64,000 nucleotides of DNA from Mesonia mobilis DSM 19841 (GCF_000423405.1 NZ_AUHX01000005.1:248001-312000); one strand, 5' to 3'. Positions 37,506 to 46,636 are shown, numbered from the stretch's first letter. Notes: generated by a model not told the origin, from the sequence alone. Numbers and translations: made by a program.

Positions 37506-38162
37506 TTAACTGTTTCCTTTTCGGTAATCTGCTAAGAATTTTTCTAAACCTATATCGGTTAATGGGTGTTTTAATAAACCTTCAATAGAACTTAAAGGTC
37601 CCGTCATTACGTCGGCTCCAATTTTTGCACAATCGATCACATGCATCGTGTGTCTAACCGAAGCTGCTAAAATTTCTGTTGAAAAATGATAGTTATCGTA
37701 AATATGTCTTATTTCAGCAATAAGATTTAATCCGTCGGTAGAAATATCGTCTAATCGACCAATAAATGGTGAAACATAAGTAGCTCCTGCTTTAGCCGCT
37801 AAAATTGCTTGTCCGGCAGAAAAAACTAAGGTACAATTCGTTTTAATTCCTTTATCACTAAAATATTTAATTGCCTTGACCCCATCTTTGATCATCGGTA
37901 CTTTCACCACAATCTGGCTGTGCAATTTTGCTAATTCTTCTCCTTCTTTTATAATATCATCATAATTTGTAGCGATCACTTCTGCACTTACATCGCCTTC
38001 AACGATCTCACAAATTTTCTTGTAATGATCAATAATATTTTCTTTTCCTGTAATCCCTTCCTTAGCCATTAAAGAAGGATTGGTAGTCACCCCATCTAAG
38101 ACGCCTAAATCCTGCGCTTCTTTAATCTGATCTAAGTTTGCTGTATCGATAAAAAATTTCAT
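37506..38162 (-). CDS. fsa: transaldolase / fructose-6-phosphate aldolase family, residues favour transaldolase
   Basis: 218 residues, a single TIM barrel of the short (TalC/FSA) class. The Schiff-base lysine is K87 in VVKVP, with D6 at the start. At the positions that separate the two activities in E. coli FsaA (Q59 and Y131), this protein has E61 (SAEV) and F133 (SPFIGR), as in transaldolases. I therefore expect transfer of dihydroxyacetone between sugar phosphates in the pentose phosphate pathway. It lies 29 bp after the SDR gene and may share its transcript. Confidence 0.9.
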   Translation of the reverse strand: MKFFIDTANLDQIKEAQDLGVLDGVTTNPSLMAKEGITGKENIIDHYKKICEIVEGDVSAEVIATNYDDIIKEGEELAKLHSQIVVKVPMIKDGVKAIKYFSDKGIKTNCTLVFSAGQAILAAKAGATYVSPFIGRLDDISTDGLNLIAEIRHIYDNYHFSTEILAASVRHTMHVIDCAKIGADVMTGPLSSIEGLLKHPLTDIGLEKFLADYRKGNS

Positions 38163-38191
38163 AGAATTTAATTTTTAGTTATACAGTAAAG

Positions 38192-38998
38192 TTACAGTTT
38201 ATAATGTTTCATAAGCATTTTTTCGTAAACTTTATCAGGTAAAATATGCTTTAAGGCAATGCTAAATTTTTGTAACGCCTCTCCTACTTTATAATGTATC
38301 GTCGGATTTTTTTCTTGCATGACCGCAAACACTTTTTCAGCCATTTTTATAGGATCTTGACCTTTGTCTACGTGCTCATCCATCAGCTTCAAGGTGTTGC
38401 CGTAATTTTTCTTATAAGGTGAATTTTCTTTTACCGGAGCGTGATATCTTCCGGCAGCAATATTGGTCGCAAAATCTCCCGGAGCGATATTGGTCATTTT
38501 TATATTGAATTCTTTCAGCTCCATTCTAAAAGCTTCCGTGGTAAGTTCTAACGCTCCTTTAGTTGCTGAATAAATTCCGCGATATGGTAATCCCATATAA
38601 CCGGCAATTGAAGTGATATTGATAATAAAACCATCGCCTTGTTTACGCATAAATGGTAAAACGGCTTTGATCACATTAATTACCCCAAAATAATTGGTAT
38701 CAAAAACCTTTCTAATTTCAGCATCCGGAATTTCTTCAATAGGACCTGTAATTCCCATTCCAGCGTTGTTAATCAAGAAGTCAATTTTTCCTTCAGCAGT
38801 AATTACTTGTTCAACAGCAGCTGTAATCGTTTCTACTTGAGTAACGTCTAAAGCTACAAAATGAATTCCGTTAGATTCAGTGGTTTTCGGGTTTCTACTG
38901 GTACCGTAAACTTTATATCCTTTTTGAGCTAAAAACTCGCCTATAGATTTGCCTATTCCCGAAGAAGCTCCGGTAATTAAGACTACTTGATTTGCCAT
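38192..38998 (-). CDS. short-chain dehydrogenase/reductase
   Basis: 268 residues, classical SDR. TGASSGIG (9-16) binds the dinucleotide, NNAG is at 77-80, and the catalytic S130, Y143 and K147 are in place. The residues after beta-strand 2 (TSRNPK) suggest NADP(H). The substrate is not readable. It is the first gene of a probable pair with the transaldolase gene. Confidence 0.88.
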   Translation of the reverse strand: MANQVVLITGASSGIGKSIGEFLAQKGYKVYGTSRNPKTTESNGIHFVALDVTQVETITAAVEQVITAEGKIDFLINNAGMGITGPIEEIPDAEIRKVFDTNYFGVINVIKAVLPFMRKQGDGFIINITSIAGYMGLPYRGIYSATKGALELTTEAFRMELKEFNIKMTNIAPGDFATNIAAGRYHAPVKENSPYKKNYGNTLKLMDEHVDKGQDPIKMAEKVFAVMQEKNPTIHYKVGEALQKFSIALKHILPDKVYEKMLMKHYKL

Positions 38999-39094
38999 AT
39001 CTAAAAAAATTGAAAGGCAAATGTCGATTATTTATAAGAAAGAATAAAATTAAACGTTAAGATTTACAGGAAGTAATACGTGGGAAAAGTGCAT

Positions 39095-39101
39095 AAAAAA
39101 A
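39095..39101 (-). terminator. T-run ending the SRP RNA gene
   Basis: Seven T on the reverse strand directly follow the closing GGGTAGCTTGCC arm of the SRP RNA, forming an intrinsic terminator together with the RNA's own terminal stem. Confidence 0.7.
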
Positions 39102-39198
39102 GGCAAGCTACCCACATCACACCGCTACGACCATCTACCCTTGCTGCGTTCCCGCCCTGGGGGAATTCGACAGGAGCTGGTTGTGTGGGACTTGCCGG
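39102..39198 (-). ncRNA. ffs: signal recognition particle RNA, small bacterial type
   Basis: On the reverse strand the conserved SRP tip sequence GGGCGGGAACGCAGCAAGGG is present, with the tetraloop region and the asymmetric internal loop bound by Ffh. The ends pair: GGCAAG-CCCACA with TGTGGG-TAG-CTTGCC. The length of about 97 nt is that of 4.5S-type RNA without an Alu domain. It forms the SRP with Ffh and guides membrane proteins to the translocon. It has its own promoter (39202-39231) and T-run. Confidence 0.95.
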
Positions 39199-39201
39199 GT
39201 G

Positions 39202-39231
39202 CAAATATACAAGGTTTATCTATTTCTGCAA
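39202..39231 (-). promoter_or_regulatory. promoter of the SRP RNA gene
   Basis: Reverse strand: TTG (complement of 39229-39231), 19 bp, TATATTTG (complement of 39202-39209). The predicted start, 4-7 nt on, coincides with the start of the RNA stem. Confidence 0.8.
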
Positions 39232-39284
39232 GCATTTTTTAGCATGAAATACCTAAATTAGCCAAAGAATTTAAAATTATTTAA

Positions 39285-40337
39285 ATGAAAGTTTATAACT
39301 TATTGAGCCTTTTTATTTTAGGCTTTTTTGTAATTTCTTGCGGAAATCCAAATCAGAAAAATTCAGCTAATTTTTCACTTCAAATTGGTGAGAAAGATGA
39401 AAATATTCAGCAAGGAAAAGCAGTAAAAATTCAACTTCATCAAAAAGAAGCACAAGAAATTGATTCGGTTACCTATTTCTATAACGGTGAAAAGATCAAT
39501 GTTGAAAATAATAGCATTACGTTTAACCTTCCGTTAGGTAAAAATAAGTTAGAAGCTAACATTTATAGCGAAGGCGATAAAACTACGCTTACCGAAGAAG
39601 TTAGCGTACATAGTAATGTAAAACCAAAAATTTATAATTATGAGGTCATAAATACTTATCCACACGACCCTAATGCTTTTACGCAAGGTTTAGAGTTTTA
39701 CAACGATACTCTTTACGAAAGTACCGGTTTAAGAGGACAATCGACTTTAAGAAAAGTAGATTTGGAAAGCGGAAAAGTGATTAAAAAAATAGATTTGATC
39801 GATACTTATTTTGCTGAAGGTTTAACGATTTACAATAATAAAATCTATCAACTTACTTGGAGATCCGGCGACGGAATTATTTATGACCTGAACACCTTCG
39901 AGAAAAAAGAGATCTTTAATTATAACGAAAGTAAAGAAGGTTGGGGACTTTGCAACGACGGCGAAAAATTCTATAAAAGTGACGGTACCGAAAAAATCTG
40001 GATCTTAAACCCGGAAACTTTAGCAGAAGAAAGTTTTATTCAACCGGCAACTCACAAAACAACGCTTACCAAACTTAACGAGTTAGAATGGGTAGACGGT
40101 AAAATCTACGCTAATACTTGGCAAAAAGATGGCGTGGTAATTATCGATCCTAAAACCGGAGCCGTAGAAGGTTTAATCGATTTTCGTGGTTTACGAGAAA
40201 AGCTGACCAATAACGACGAATTAGTAAAAAGTAATCACGTTCTAAACGGTATTGCCTACAACCCAAACAATAAAAAGCTCTACGTAACCGGTAAAAACTG
40301 GGATAAACTTTTTGAAGTAAAAATCATAGAAAGATAA
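39285..40337 (+). CDS. glutaminyl-peptide cyclotransferase-like lipoprotein
   Basis: 350 residues. Lipobox VISC near residue 19, a beta-sandwich-like part (about 28-115), then a domain like the plant-type glutaminyl cyclases (about 118-350: NTYPHDPNAFTQGLEFYNDTLYESTG, LEWVDGKIYANTW), which folds as a five-bladed propeller. Known members turn N-terminal glutamine into pyroglutamate. Being lipid anchored, it should act on exported proteins. It is followed after 5 bp by another lipoprotein gene. Confidence 0.85.
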   Translation: MKVYNLLSLFILGFFVISCGNPNQKNSANFSLQIGEKDENIQQGKAVKIQLHQKEAQEIDSVTYFYNGEKINVENNSITFNLPLGKNKLEANIYSEGDKTTLTEEVSVHSNVKPKIYNYEVINTYPHDPNAFTQGLEFYNDTLYESTGLRGQSTLRKVDLESGKVIKKIDLIDTYFAEGLTIYNNKIYQLTWRSGDGIIYDLNTFEKKEIFNYNESKEGWGLCNDGEKFYKSDGTEKIWILNPETLAEESFIQPATHKTTLTKLNELEWVDGKIYANTWQKDGVVIIDPKTGAVEGLIDFRGLREKLTNNDELVKSNHVLNGIAYNPNNKKLYVTGKNWDKLFEVKIIER

Positions 40338-40342
40338 TTTAA

Positions 40343-41878
40343 ATGAGATATTTATATTCCTTACTTCTTCTCTGCTCTATTGTTTTATGGAGTTCTTGTC
40401 GTAACGATTTCGAAACCGAACCCAGCACAGGAAATTTACAGTTTTCTAGAGATACGGTTTATTTAGACACCGTATTTTCGAATATTGGTTCGAGTACTTA
40501 CAATTTAAAAGTCTACAATAGAAGTGACGACGATATCACCATTCCGACAATTCAGTTAGCCGGTGGAGAAAGTTCTAATTATCGCTTAAATGTAGACGGT
40601 TTACCGGGCAAATCGTTTGAAAATATAGATATTCTTGCTAAGGATAGTATTTTTGTTTTTATTGAAACCACTGCTAATATTGAAAATTTTTCTAACGAAA
40701 ATCAATTTTTACTCACCGATGCGATCGAGTTTGATACCGGAGCTAATCAACAAAAGGTAGAATTGGTTACCCTAATTCAAGATGCGGTTTTTCTATATCC
40801 TGAAAAATTTGACGATGGTACTACAGAAAGCCTGTCATTTGGTTTTGATGAAGAAGGAAATGAAATTTTAATCGAAGGTTTCTTTTTAGATGAAACTGAA
40901 TTAACCTTTACCAACGAAAAACCTTACGTCATTTATGGTTATGCCGCAGTTCCCGGCAATCGAACCTTAAATATCGAAGCTGGAGCCAGAGTTCACTTTC
41001 ACGAGGCTAGCGGAATTATTGTAGCGCAAGACGGTTCACTTCACGTAAACGGAATGCTTAGTAACGATCAAGAAACTTTAGAGAATGAAGTGATTTTTGA
41101 AAGCGATCGTCTCGAACCCGATTTTAGTGAAATTCCCGGTCAATGGGGAGCCATTTGGTTAACAGCCGGTAGCACCAACAACCTCATTAATTATGCGACC
41201 ATCAAAAATGCGACAGTCGGTATTTTAACCGAATCGAATGATGGCACGAGCAACCCTACTTTAACCATTAATAATTCTAAAATCTACAATTCTTCAAACG
41301 CCGGCTTACTCGCTAGAACCGGCCACGTTAAAGGGAATAATCTAGTAATAGGAAGTGCCGGGCAATCTTCTTTAAGTTTATCGCTTGGCGGCCAATACAA
41401 TTTTACGAACTGCACTTTCGCCAATTACTGGACAGGCAGTTACCGATCGCTACCGACCGTACTTGTTCAAAATTACCTAGAAACACCGGAACAAATTTTT
41501 GTTTCAGATTTAATTGAAGCCAATTTTAATAATTGCATTATCTACGGAAATGAAAATCGCGAATTAGTCTTAAATGAAAGAAGTGAAGCCGATTTTAATG
41601 CTCGTTTTGAAAATTGTTTAATTCGATATAACGATTTTGGTTTCGGAAGTCAAGGCTACGATTTTGATGATGAAACTCTTTTTCCGGGAACCATTATTAA
41701 TGTAATTCCTAATTTTTACAATCCGCAAGAAAATGAATTTATGATCGATGAAGAATCCGGAGCTAACAATTTAGCAAACCCTTCAACAGCAACGAATCAA
41801 GACATTTTAGGTACTCCTAGAGGCTCTTCACCCGATAGTGGTGCTTATGAGAGTATTATTTTTCCGGAGGAAGATTAA
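40343..41878 (+). CDS. lipoprotein with a right-handed beta-helix-like region
   Basis: 511 residues. The signal ends in a lipobox-like WSSC (about residue 19). Residues about 25-150 look like an Ig-type beta domain (FSRDTVYLDTVFSNIGS), and about 195-500 contain repeated short beta rungs (INYATIKNATVGIL, TINNSKIYNSS, FNNCIIYGN, FENCLIRYND) as in parallel beta-helix proteins. The end, SPDSGAYE, is typical of choice-of-anchor-like flavobacterial surface proteins. Probably cotranscribed with the cyclase gene. Substrate or partner unknown. Confidence 0.78.
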   Translation: MRYLYSLLLLCSIVLWSSCRNDFETEPSTGNLQFSRDTVYLDTVFSNIGSSTYNLKVYNRSDDDITIPTIQLAGGESSNYRLNVDGLPGKSFENIDILAKDSIFVFIETTANIENFSNENQFLLTDAIEFDTGANQQKVELVTLIQDAVFLYPEKFDDGTTESLSFGFDEEGNEILIEGFFLDETELTFTNEKPYVIYGYAAVPGNRTLNIEAGARVHFHEASGIIVAQDGSLHVNGMLSNDQETLENEVIFESDRLEPDFSEIPGQWGAIWLTAGSTNNLINYATIKNATVGILTESNDGTSNPTLTINNSKIYNSSNAGLLARTGHVKGNNLVIGSAGQSSLSLSLGGQYNFTNCTFANYWTGSYRSLPTVLVQNYLETPEQIFVSDLIEANFNNCIIYGNENRELVLNERSEADFNARFENCLIRYNDFGFGSQGYDFDDETLFPGTIINVIPNFYNPQENEFMIDEESGANNLANPSTATNQDILGTPRGSSPDSGAYESIIFPEED

Positions 41879-41895
41879 TATTGATTTCATAAGAA

Positions 41896-41924
41896 AAGGC
41901 TCGAGTTCAAAAAACCCGAGCCTT
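41896..41924. terminator. bidirectional hairpin terminator
   Basis: AAGGCTCG / CGAGCCTT stem with a loop of about 13 nt that can close by two further pairs, between convergent genes. Confidence 0.8.
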
Positions 41925-41951
41925 CTCAAAACTAACTAATCAAACTACTTA

Positions 41952-42395
41952 TTATGAAATTTCAATCATTCGTTTAGCCTGCACTTTTGCTTCTTCTTTC
42001 TTTGGAAGGTTGATCAACAAAACTCCATTTTCGTAAGAAGCATTTATTTTAGCACTATCTACTGTTTCCGGTAGGCTAAATGCTCTTTTAAAAGTGCTGT
42101 AACTAAATTCTCTTCTGGTAAATTTTCCTTTTTCTTCTTCAGTGTTTTCTTTTTTACTTTCAGAAGAAATTGTAAGCACATCGTTATCTAATTCGATATT
42201 AAAATCTTCTTTGGTTTTACCCGGTGCGGCAACTTCAACCAAGAAATTATCTTCAGTCTCTTGAATATTTACTGCCGGAATACTTACGCCAATATTATTC
42301 ACGTTTGAAGTACCTCCTAACCAATCTGTTTTAAACATATCATCTAACATAGATGGTAACCAATTGTCTGCTGTTGTTCTTTTTACTAAACTCAT
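41952..42395 (-). CDS. Hsp20/alpha-crystallin small heat-shock protein
   Basis: 147 residues with an alpha-crystallin domain at about 40-135 (NIQETEDNFLVEVAAPGKTKEDF, then FTRREFSYSTFKRAFSLPETVDSAKI, then ASYENGVLLINLPK) and a C-terminal tail. It holds unfolded proteins for refolding. Its upstream region carries a TGTCA-N3-TGACA palindrome (42501-42513) that recurs upstream of yidC. No TAnnTTTG is present, which would fit a stress-type promoter. Confidence 0.92.
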   Translation of the reverse strand: MSLVKRTTADNWLPSMLDDMFKTDWLGGTSNVNNIGVSIPAVNIQETEDNFLVEVAAPGKTKEDFNIELDNDVLTISSESKKENTEEEKGKFTRREFSYSTFKRAFSLPETVDSAKINASYENGVLLINLPKKEEAKVQAKRMIEIS

Positions 42396-42500
42396 AACTT
42401 TTATTTTTTGTTGTTTATATCAATTTTACACTCAACAAATAGCAATTTGAATACCAACGCATATTTAATGACTTTTTGACACAAACAGAGCTTAAAACTA

Positions 42501-42513
42501 TGTCAAAATGACA
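42501..42513 (-). promoter_or_regulatory. palindrome TGTCA-N3-TGACA upstream of hsp20
   Basis: A 13-bp perfect palindrome 106 bp before the hsp20 start. On the reverse strand it is followed by T-N2-TTTTAA, the same words in the same order as upstream of yidC (48298). Part of a larger TTTTGACA/TGTCAAAA inverted repeat (42475-42508). Candidate stress-regulator site. Confidence 0.45.
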
Positions 42514-42593
42514 ATTATAACGGTTAAAGTATGGTTAAAACGACAGTTGAAGCTAAATAAGAGTTCTATTTTAGCTGAATTAATTCAACTTAA

Positions 42594-43883
42594 ATGAAAT
42601 ATTTATTTAATAAGCTCTACAGTTTTATTAATACGATTGAAGGGAAAATTGCTTTCTACCCTACTCTTTTAGCGATTGGCGGACTTATACTTTCGCTCAT
42701 TTCACTCTCCTTAGAAAATACCGGAATATCAGAATGGTTCACCTCGATTTACGACGGTTTTATAATCGACAGCAGCGATACAGCTAGAACTATTTTAAGT
42801 TATTTAACCGGCGGACTCATTTCTTTAATGGTCTTTAGCTTCTCGATGGTGATGGTTTTACTCAACCAAGCTTCTTCTAATTATTCTCCTCGAGTTTTGC
42901 CGGGACTTATCTCGAATAAAAATCATCAATATGTTCTTGGGATTTACCTCGGGACAATTATTTACAATGTATTTATTACGATTGCTATTAAGGCTTCAGA
43001 AAATAATGAAATGAGAATTCCTAGTTTTTCGATTTTTATTACCGTCTTACTAACAGTTTTATGTTTAGGAGCATTTATCTATTTCATTCATTCTATTTCA
43101 CAATCAATTCAGGTAAATAATATTCTTACTAATGAATACAAAAAAGCTAAAACTCGATTAAAAAACATTATTGAAATTCAGAAAAACGAAAAAGAACTCG
43201 ATTTTCCTGATACCGAAAACTGGTCAAGTTATCAAAGTAAAAAAACAGGCTATTTTCAAAATATATCGATCGATAATCTAAAAGAGATTTGTAAAGAAAA
43301 TGATATTCAGATTTCCATTTTACCGATAAAAGGGAGTTTTATAGCAGAAAATTCTACCATCATTAAAGTAAGTAAATCGATAGAAGATGAGTTGGTTTTA
43401 AAAATTCTGAGCAATTTTAATTTTGCTGAAGGCGAATTTGTAGAAGATAATTACCTACTTGGTTTTAAACATATCACAGAAATTGGAATACGCGCTATTT
43501 CGCCTGCGGTTAACGATCCATCAACCACTATTAACACCATCGACTACCTAACAGATCTATTGGCTTTGCGTTTATTAAAGAAAGAAGATGAAATTGTAAG
43601 TTTAGAAGATCATCAACCTTGTATTTGGCTTTCAACTATTTATTTTGAAGAATTACTTTATCAAATTATTCTTCCTTACCGTACGTATTGCAAGAACGAT
43701 TTTAGTTGTGTTCAAAAATTATTATTGATGTTTTCGTTTTTACTTCAGCAAAAAACAGTTAGTCAAAAATATCACGAAAGCATCAAAAAAGAAGCAAATA
43801 ATCTCTATGAAGACGTAAAACACAGCCTTAAAAATGAAAGAGATTTAGAAAGATTAGAAGCAATGTACCAACAAATAGCATAA
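42594..43883 (+). CDS. DUF2254 domain membrane protein
   Basis: 429 residues. Four hydrophobic helices (about 22-42, 66-92, 115-136, 145-168) are followed by a cytoplasmic part. The motifs VLLNQASSNYSPR, GIYLGT and AISPAVNDPSTT identify DUF2254, a family of predicted membrane proteins of unknown role. It is divergent from hsp20 across 198 bp, but whether it shares control is unclear. Confidence 0.82.
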   Translation: MKYLFNKLYSFINTIEGKIAFYPTLLAIGGLILSLISLSLENTGISEWFTSIYDGFIIDSSDTARTILSYLTGGLISLMVFSFSMVMVLLNQASSNYSPRVLPGLISNKNHQYVLGIYLGTIIYNVFITIAIKASENNEMRIPSFSIFITVLLTVLCLGAFIYFIHSISQSIQVNNILTNEYKKAKTRLKNIIEIQKNEKELDFPDTENWSSYQSKKTGYFQNISIDNLKEICKENDIQISILPIKGSFIAENSTIIKVSKSIEDELVLKILSNFNFAEGEFVEDNYLLGFKHITEIGIRAISPAVNDPSTTINTIDYLTDLLALRLLKKEDEIVSLEDHQPCIWLSTIYFEELLYQIILPYRTYCKNDFSCVQKLLLMFSFLLQQKTVSQKYHESIKKEANNLYEDVKHSLKNERDLERLEAMYQQIA

Positions 43884-43899
43884 ATGTGCTTATATTTTT

Positions 43900-43907
43900 T
43901 AAATTTG
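43900..43907 (+). promoter_or_regulatory. -7 box (TAAATTTG) of the DUF1456 gene
   Basis: Matches TAnnTTTG; transcription would start near 43912, about 16 nt before the ATG. No canonical -33 TTG. Confidence 0.55.
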
Positions 43908-43927
43908 CAGCCAATCACAAATAACTT

Positions 43928-44170
43928 ATGGCATTAAGCAATAACGATATATTTAAAAAATTACGTGTAGCCCACAAATTAAGGGACGACGATATTATTG
44001 AAATCTTTAAATTGGTAGACTTCAAAGTTTCTAAAAGTGAATTGGGAGCTATCTTTAGAAAAGAAGGACATCCTAAATACCAAGAATGCGGTGATCAATT
44101 TCTAAGAAATTTTTTAAATGCGCTTATTATTCATTTACGAGGTCCGATGCCTAAGAAAGAAAAAAAATAA
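43928..44170 (+). CDS. short DUF1456 (YehS-like) protein
   Basis: 80 residues. The sequence NNDIFKKLRVAHKLRDDDIIEIFKLVDFKVSKSEL and YQECGDQFLRNFLNALI corresponds to one DUF1456 repeat, and aligns best with the second half of the 156-residue E. coli YehS. It is therefore a one-repeat form with a Lys-rich tail. Function unknown. Confidence 0.8.
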   Translation: MALSNNDIFKKLRVAHKLRDDDIIEIFKLVDFKVSKSELGAIFRKEGHPKYQECGDQFLRNFLNALIIHLRGPMPKKEKK

Positions 44171-44247
44171 ATAATATTTACGTATATTGTTTATTTTGTA
44201 AATCTAACGTCATTTTTACGTCTTACTAGAGAACCCAAATTTGGTTT

Positions 44248-44940
44248 ATGAGCGATACAACTGTTAAGAAACGAGTTTTTACCGAAGAAGAAATACAAGC
44301 CTTAAATAAGAAATATAAACCACTTTCTATTCAAGAAAGAATTGAAGAATTATATAAAGATTTTGATGTAGCTGAAGTTATGTTAACGAGTTCTTTTGCA
44401 GCTACTTCTGCTTTTCTATTGAAGCTTTTTTCTGATGTAAATAAAGAGCAAAAAGTATTTTTTATCGATACCGGTTACCATTTTGATGAAACTTTACAAT
44501 ATAAAAGAAAGCTTACTGAAAAATATGGCTTAAACGTTAAATCGATTAGTGCCATTAAAGAAGAACACGAGTTTACTACAAAAGATGAAACTTGGCGTAA
44601 AAACCCAGATTTTTGTTGTTCGATTAATAAAGTAAGACCTTTAGAGACCATTAAAAAACATTATTCAGTTTGGGTAAGCGGTTTAATGGAATGGCAAAGC
44701 GACCACCGTTCTAGCTTGAACATTTTTGAAGAACGTGGCGAGATTTTAAAATTCTACCCACTTTTAGATGTTACTAAAGAAGAAAGAGATGAGTTTATAG
44801 AAAAACACCAATTACCATTTCATCCTTTAGTTGCAAAAGGTTATAATTCTATTGGCTGTACGCATTGTACCGTTCCCGGTGAAGATCGCTCCGGCCGCTG
44901 GAACAACAACCCTAAAACCGAATGTGGTTTACATTTGTAG
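44248..44940 (+). CDS. cysH: 4Fe-4S phosphoadenylyl/adenylyl-sulfate reductase
   Basis: 230 residues. The cluster ligands C123-C124 and C204-x2-C207 and the catalytic C226 in the C-terminal ECGLHL motif are all present, which marks the cluster-bearing type that commonly uses adenosine 5'-phosphosulfate. It makes sulfite with thioredoxin as reductant for cysteine synthesis. No other sulfate-assimilation gene is adjacent. A -7-like octamer CAAATTTG (44236-44243) lies 5 bp before the ATG and is part of a CCAAATTTGG palindrome. Confidence 0.92.
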   Translation: MSDTTVKKRVFTEEEIQALNKKYKPLSIQERIEELYKDFDVAEVMLTSSFAATSAFLLKLFSDVNKEQKVFFIDTGYHFDETLQYKRKLTEKYGLNVKSISAIKEEHEFTTKDETWRKNPDFCCSINKVRPLETIKKHYSVWVSGLMEWQSDHRSSLNIFEERGEILKFYPLLDVTKEERDEFIEKHQLPFHPLVAKGYNSIGCTHCTVPGEDRSGRWNNNPKTECGLHL

Positions 44941-44967
44941 AAAAACTTTAAAAAAATTCAGCATAAA

Positions 44968-44998
44968 AAAAATCCCGTTCAAATTGAACGGGATTTTT
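44968..44998. terminator. bidirectional hairpin terminator
   Basis: ATCCCGTTCAA / TTGAACGGGAT with A and T runs, between convergent cysH and sucC. Confidence 0.9.
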
Positions 44999-45020
44999 AA
45001 TATCTAAAAAGCTTAATTGC

Positions 45021-46214
45021 TTAAGCCAATACTTTCTGTACTTTATCTGCAGCTTCTTGAAATTGTACAGCGCTCTCTACATTAAGACCACTACTATCAA
45101 TTAATTCTTTAGCTACATCTGCGTTGGTACCTTGTAAACGTACAATAATCGGTACATTGATCGCGTCTCCCATATTTTTATAAGCATCTACAATACCTTG
45201 AGCTACACGGTCACAACGTACAATACCTCCAAAAATATTTACTAAAATAGCTTCTACTTTATCGTCTTTTAAAATTAAGCGGAAAGCTTCTTCTACACGT
45301 TTAGCATCTGCTGTACCACCAACATCTAAGAAGTTAGCCGGCTCACCACCTGCTTGCTTAATTAAATCCATCGTTGCCATCGCTAGACCGGCACCGTTTA
45401 CCATACAACCTACGTTACCATCTAGATCTACATAGTTAAGACCTGCTTTTTTAGCTTCAACTTCAGTTGGGTTTTCTTCACGCTCATCACGCATCTCTGC
45501 GTAATCTTTGTGGCGGTAAAGTGCGTTATCGTCTAAAGTTACTTTAGCATCTACTGCCATAATTTTATCATCACTTGTTTTTAACACCGGGTTAATTTCA
45601 AATAATGAAGAATCAGACTTGTCGTAAGCAGTGTAAAGTGCAGTAACAAATTTTGTCATTTCTTTAAAAGCTGCTCCAGATAAACCTAAGTTAAAAGCAA
45701 CTTTTCTAGCTTGGAAAGGTAAAATTCCTGTAGCAGGATCAATTTCTTCCGTAAAAATTAAGTGCGGAGTTTCTTCAGCAACCGTTTCAATATCCATACC
45801 TCCTTCAGTAGAATACATGATCATGTTCTTACCGGTACCACGGTTTAATAAAACAGACATATAGTATTCTTCCGGCTCATTATCTCCAGGATAATAAACA
45901 TCTTCAGCAACTAAAACCTGATTTACTTTTTTACCTTCGGCAGAAGTTTGTGGAGTTACCAATTGCATTCCGATAATTTCTCCTGAAATTTTTTCAACTT
46001 CCTGAAGATTCTTCGCCAATTTAACTCCGCCACCTTTTCCGCGACCTCCCGCGTGAACCTGTGCTTTAATTACGTGCCAACCGGTTCCGGTTTCTTCAGT
46101 TAGTTTTTTTGCAGCATCTACTGCAGCTTCTGGAGTGTCTGCAACAATACCACGTTGTATTCTTACACCAAAGCTATTTAGTATTTCTTTTCCTTGATAT
46201 TCGTGTAAATTCAT
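45021..46214 (-). CDS. sucC: succinate--CoA ligase, ADP-forming, beta subunit
   Basis: 397 residues, the usual length. N-terminal ATP-grasp domain (MNLHEYQGKEIL, KAQVHAGGRGKGGGVK) and C-terminal CoA-ligase-like domain (GCMVNGAGLAMATMD, NIFGGIVRCDRVA) are intact. With SucD it makes ATP and succinate from succinyl-CoA in the TCA cycle. sucD is not adjacent, so the subunits are encoded apart. It has a well-formed promoter. Confidence 0.97.
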   Translation of the reverse strand: MNLHEYQGKEILNSFGVRIQRGIVADTPEAAVDAAKKLTEETGTGWHVIKAQVHAGGRGKGGGVKLAKNLQEVEKISGEIIGMQLVTPQTSAEGKKVNQVLVAEDVYYPGDNEPEEYYMSVLLNRGTGKNMIMYSTEGGMDIETVAEETPHLIFTEEIDPATGILPFQARKVAFNLGLSGAAFKEMTKFVTALYTAYDKSDSSLFEINPVLKTSDDKIMAVDAKVTLDDNALYRHKDYAEMRDEREENPTEVEAKKAGLNYVDLDGNVGCMVNGAGLAMATMDLIKQAGGEPANFLDVGGTADAKRVEEAFRLILKDDKVEAILVNIFGGIVRCDRVAQGIVDAYKNMGDAINVPIIVRLQGTNADVAKELIDSSGLNVESAVQFQEAADKVQKVLA

Positions 46215-46245
46215 AATCAGGTTTTTCTAGTTCTATTTTGGTTCA

Positions 46246-46276
46246 CAAAAGTAACAAATGTAATATTTTGTAGCAA
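46246..46276 (-). promoter_or_regulatory. promoter of sucC
   Basis: Reverse strand: TTG (complement of 46274-46276), 20 bp, TACTTTTG (complement of 46246-46253). The transcript would start near 46241, about 28 nt before the ATG. Confidence 0.72.
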
Positions 46277-46355
46277 TACTTTTTCACTTTAAAAGAAGCT
46301 TTATTTGATTTATTTGTCTTTTTTTGAAGATTTAATTCAGAATTTACATTGAAAC

Positions 46356-46592
46356 ATGCAAAATAACGAGCAATTAATAGAACTTGCTTACGCCAAAATG
46401 TATTTTGGAAAGTACAAAGATTGGTATTTATCTGATGTCCCAGAACCTTATTTTGTTTGGTTTAATAAAAAAGGCTTCCCTCCCGGAAAAACCGGAGAAC
46501 AAATGCGCGCCGTTTTTGAACTCAAAATTAACGGATTAGAATACTTGCTGAAAGAAATTAGGCAAAAGTACCCTAACCCGAAGAAAATTTAG
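46356..46592 (+). CDS. DUF3820 family protein
   Basis: 78 residues, cytoplasmic. The words MYFGKYKDWYLSDVPEPYFVWF and GFPPGKTGEQM define DUF3820, a small family of unknown role, related by sequence to a domain in some exonuclease-like proteins. It stands alone between divergent sucC and pyrG. Confidence 0.82.
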   Translation: MQNNEQLIELAYAKMYFGKYKDWYLSDVPEPYFVWFNKKGFPPGKTGEQMRAVFELKINGLEYLLKEIRQKYPNPKKI

Positions 46593-46636
46593 TTTACAAA
46601 AACGCGGTTTATAGTTATAAAATAAATTGTTATTTG

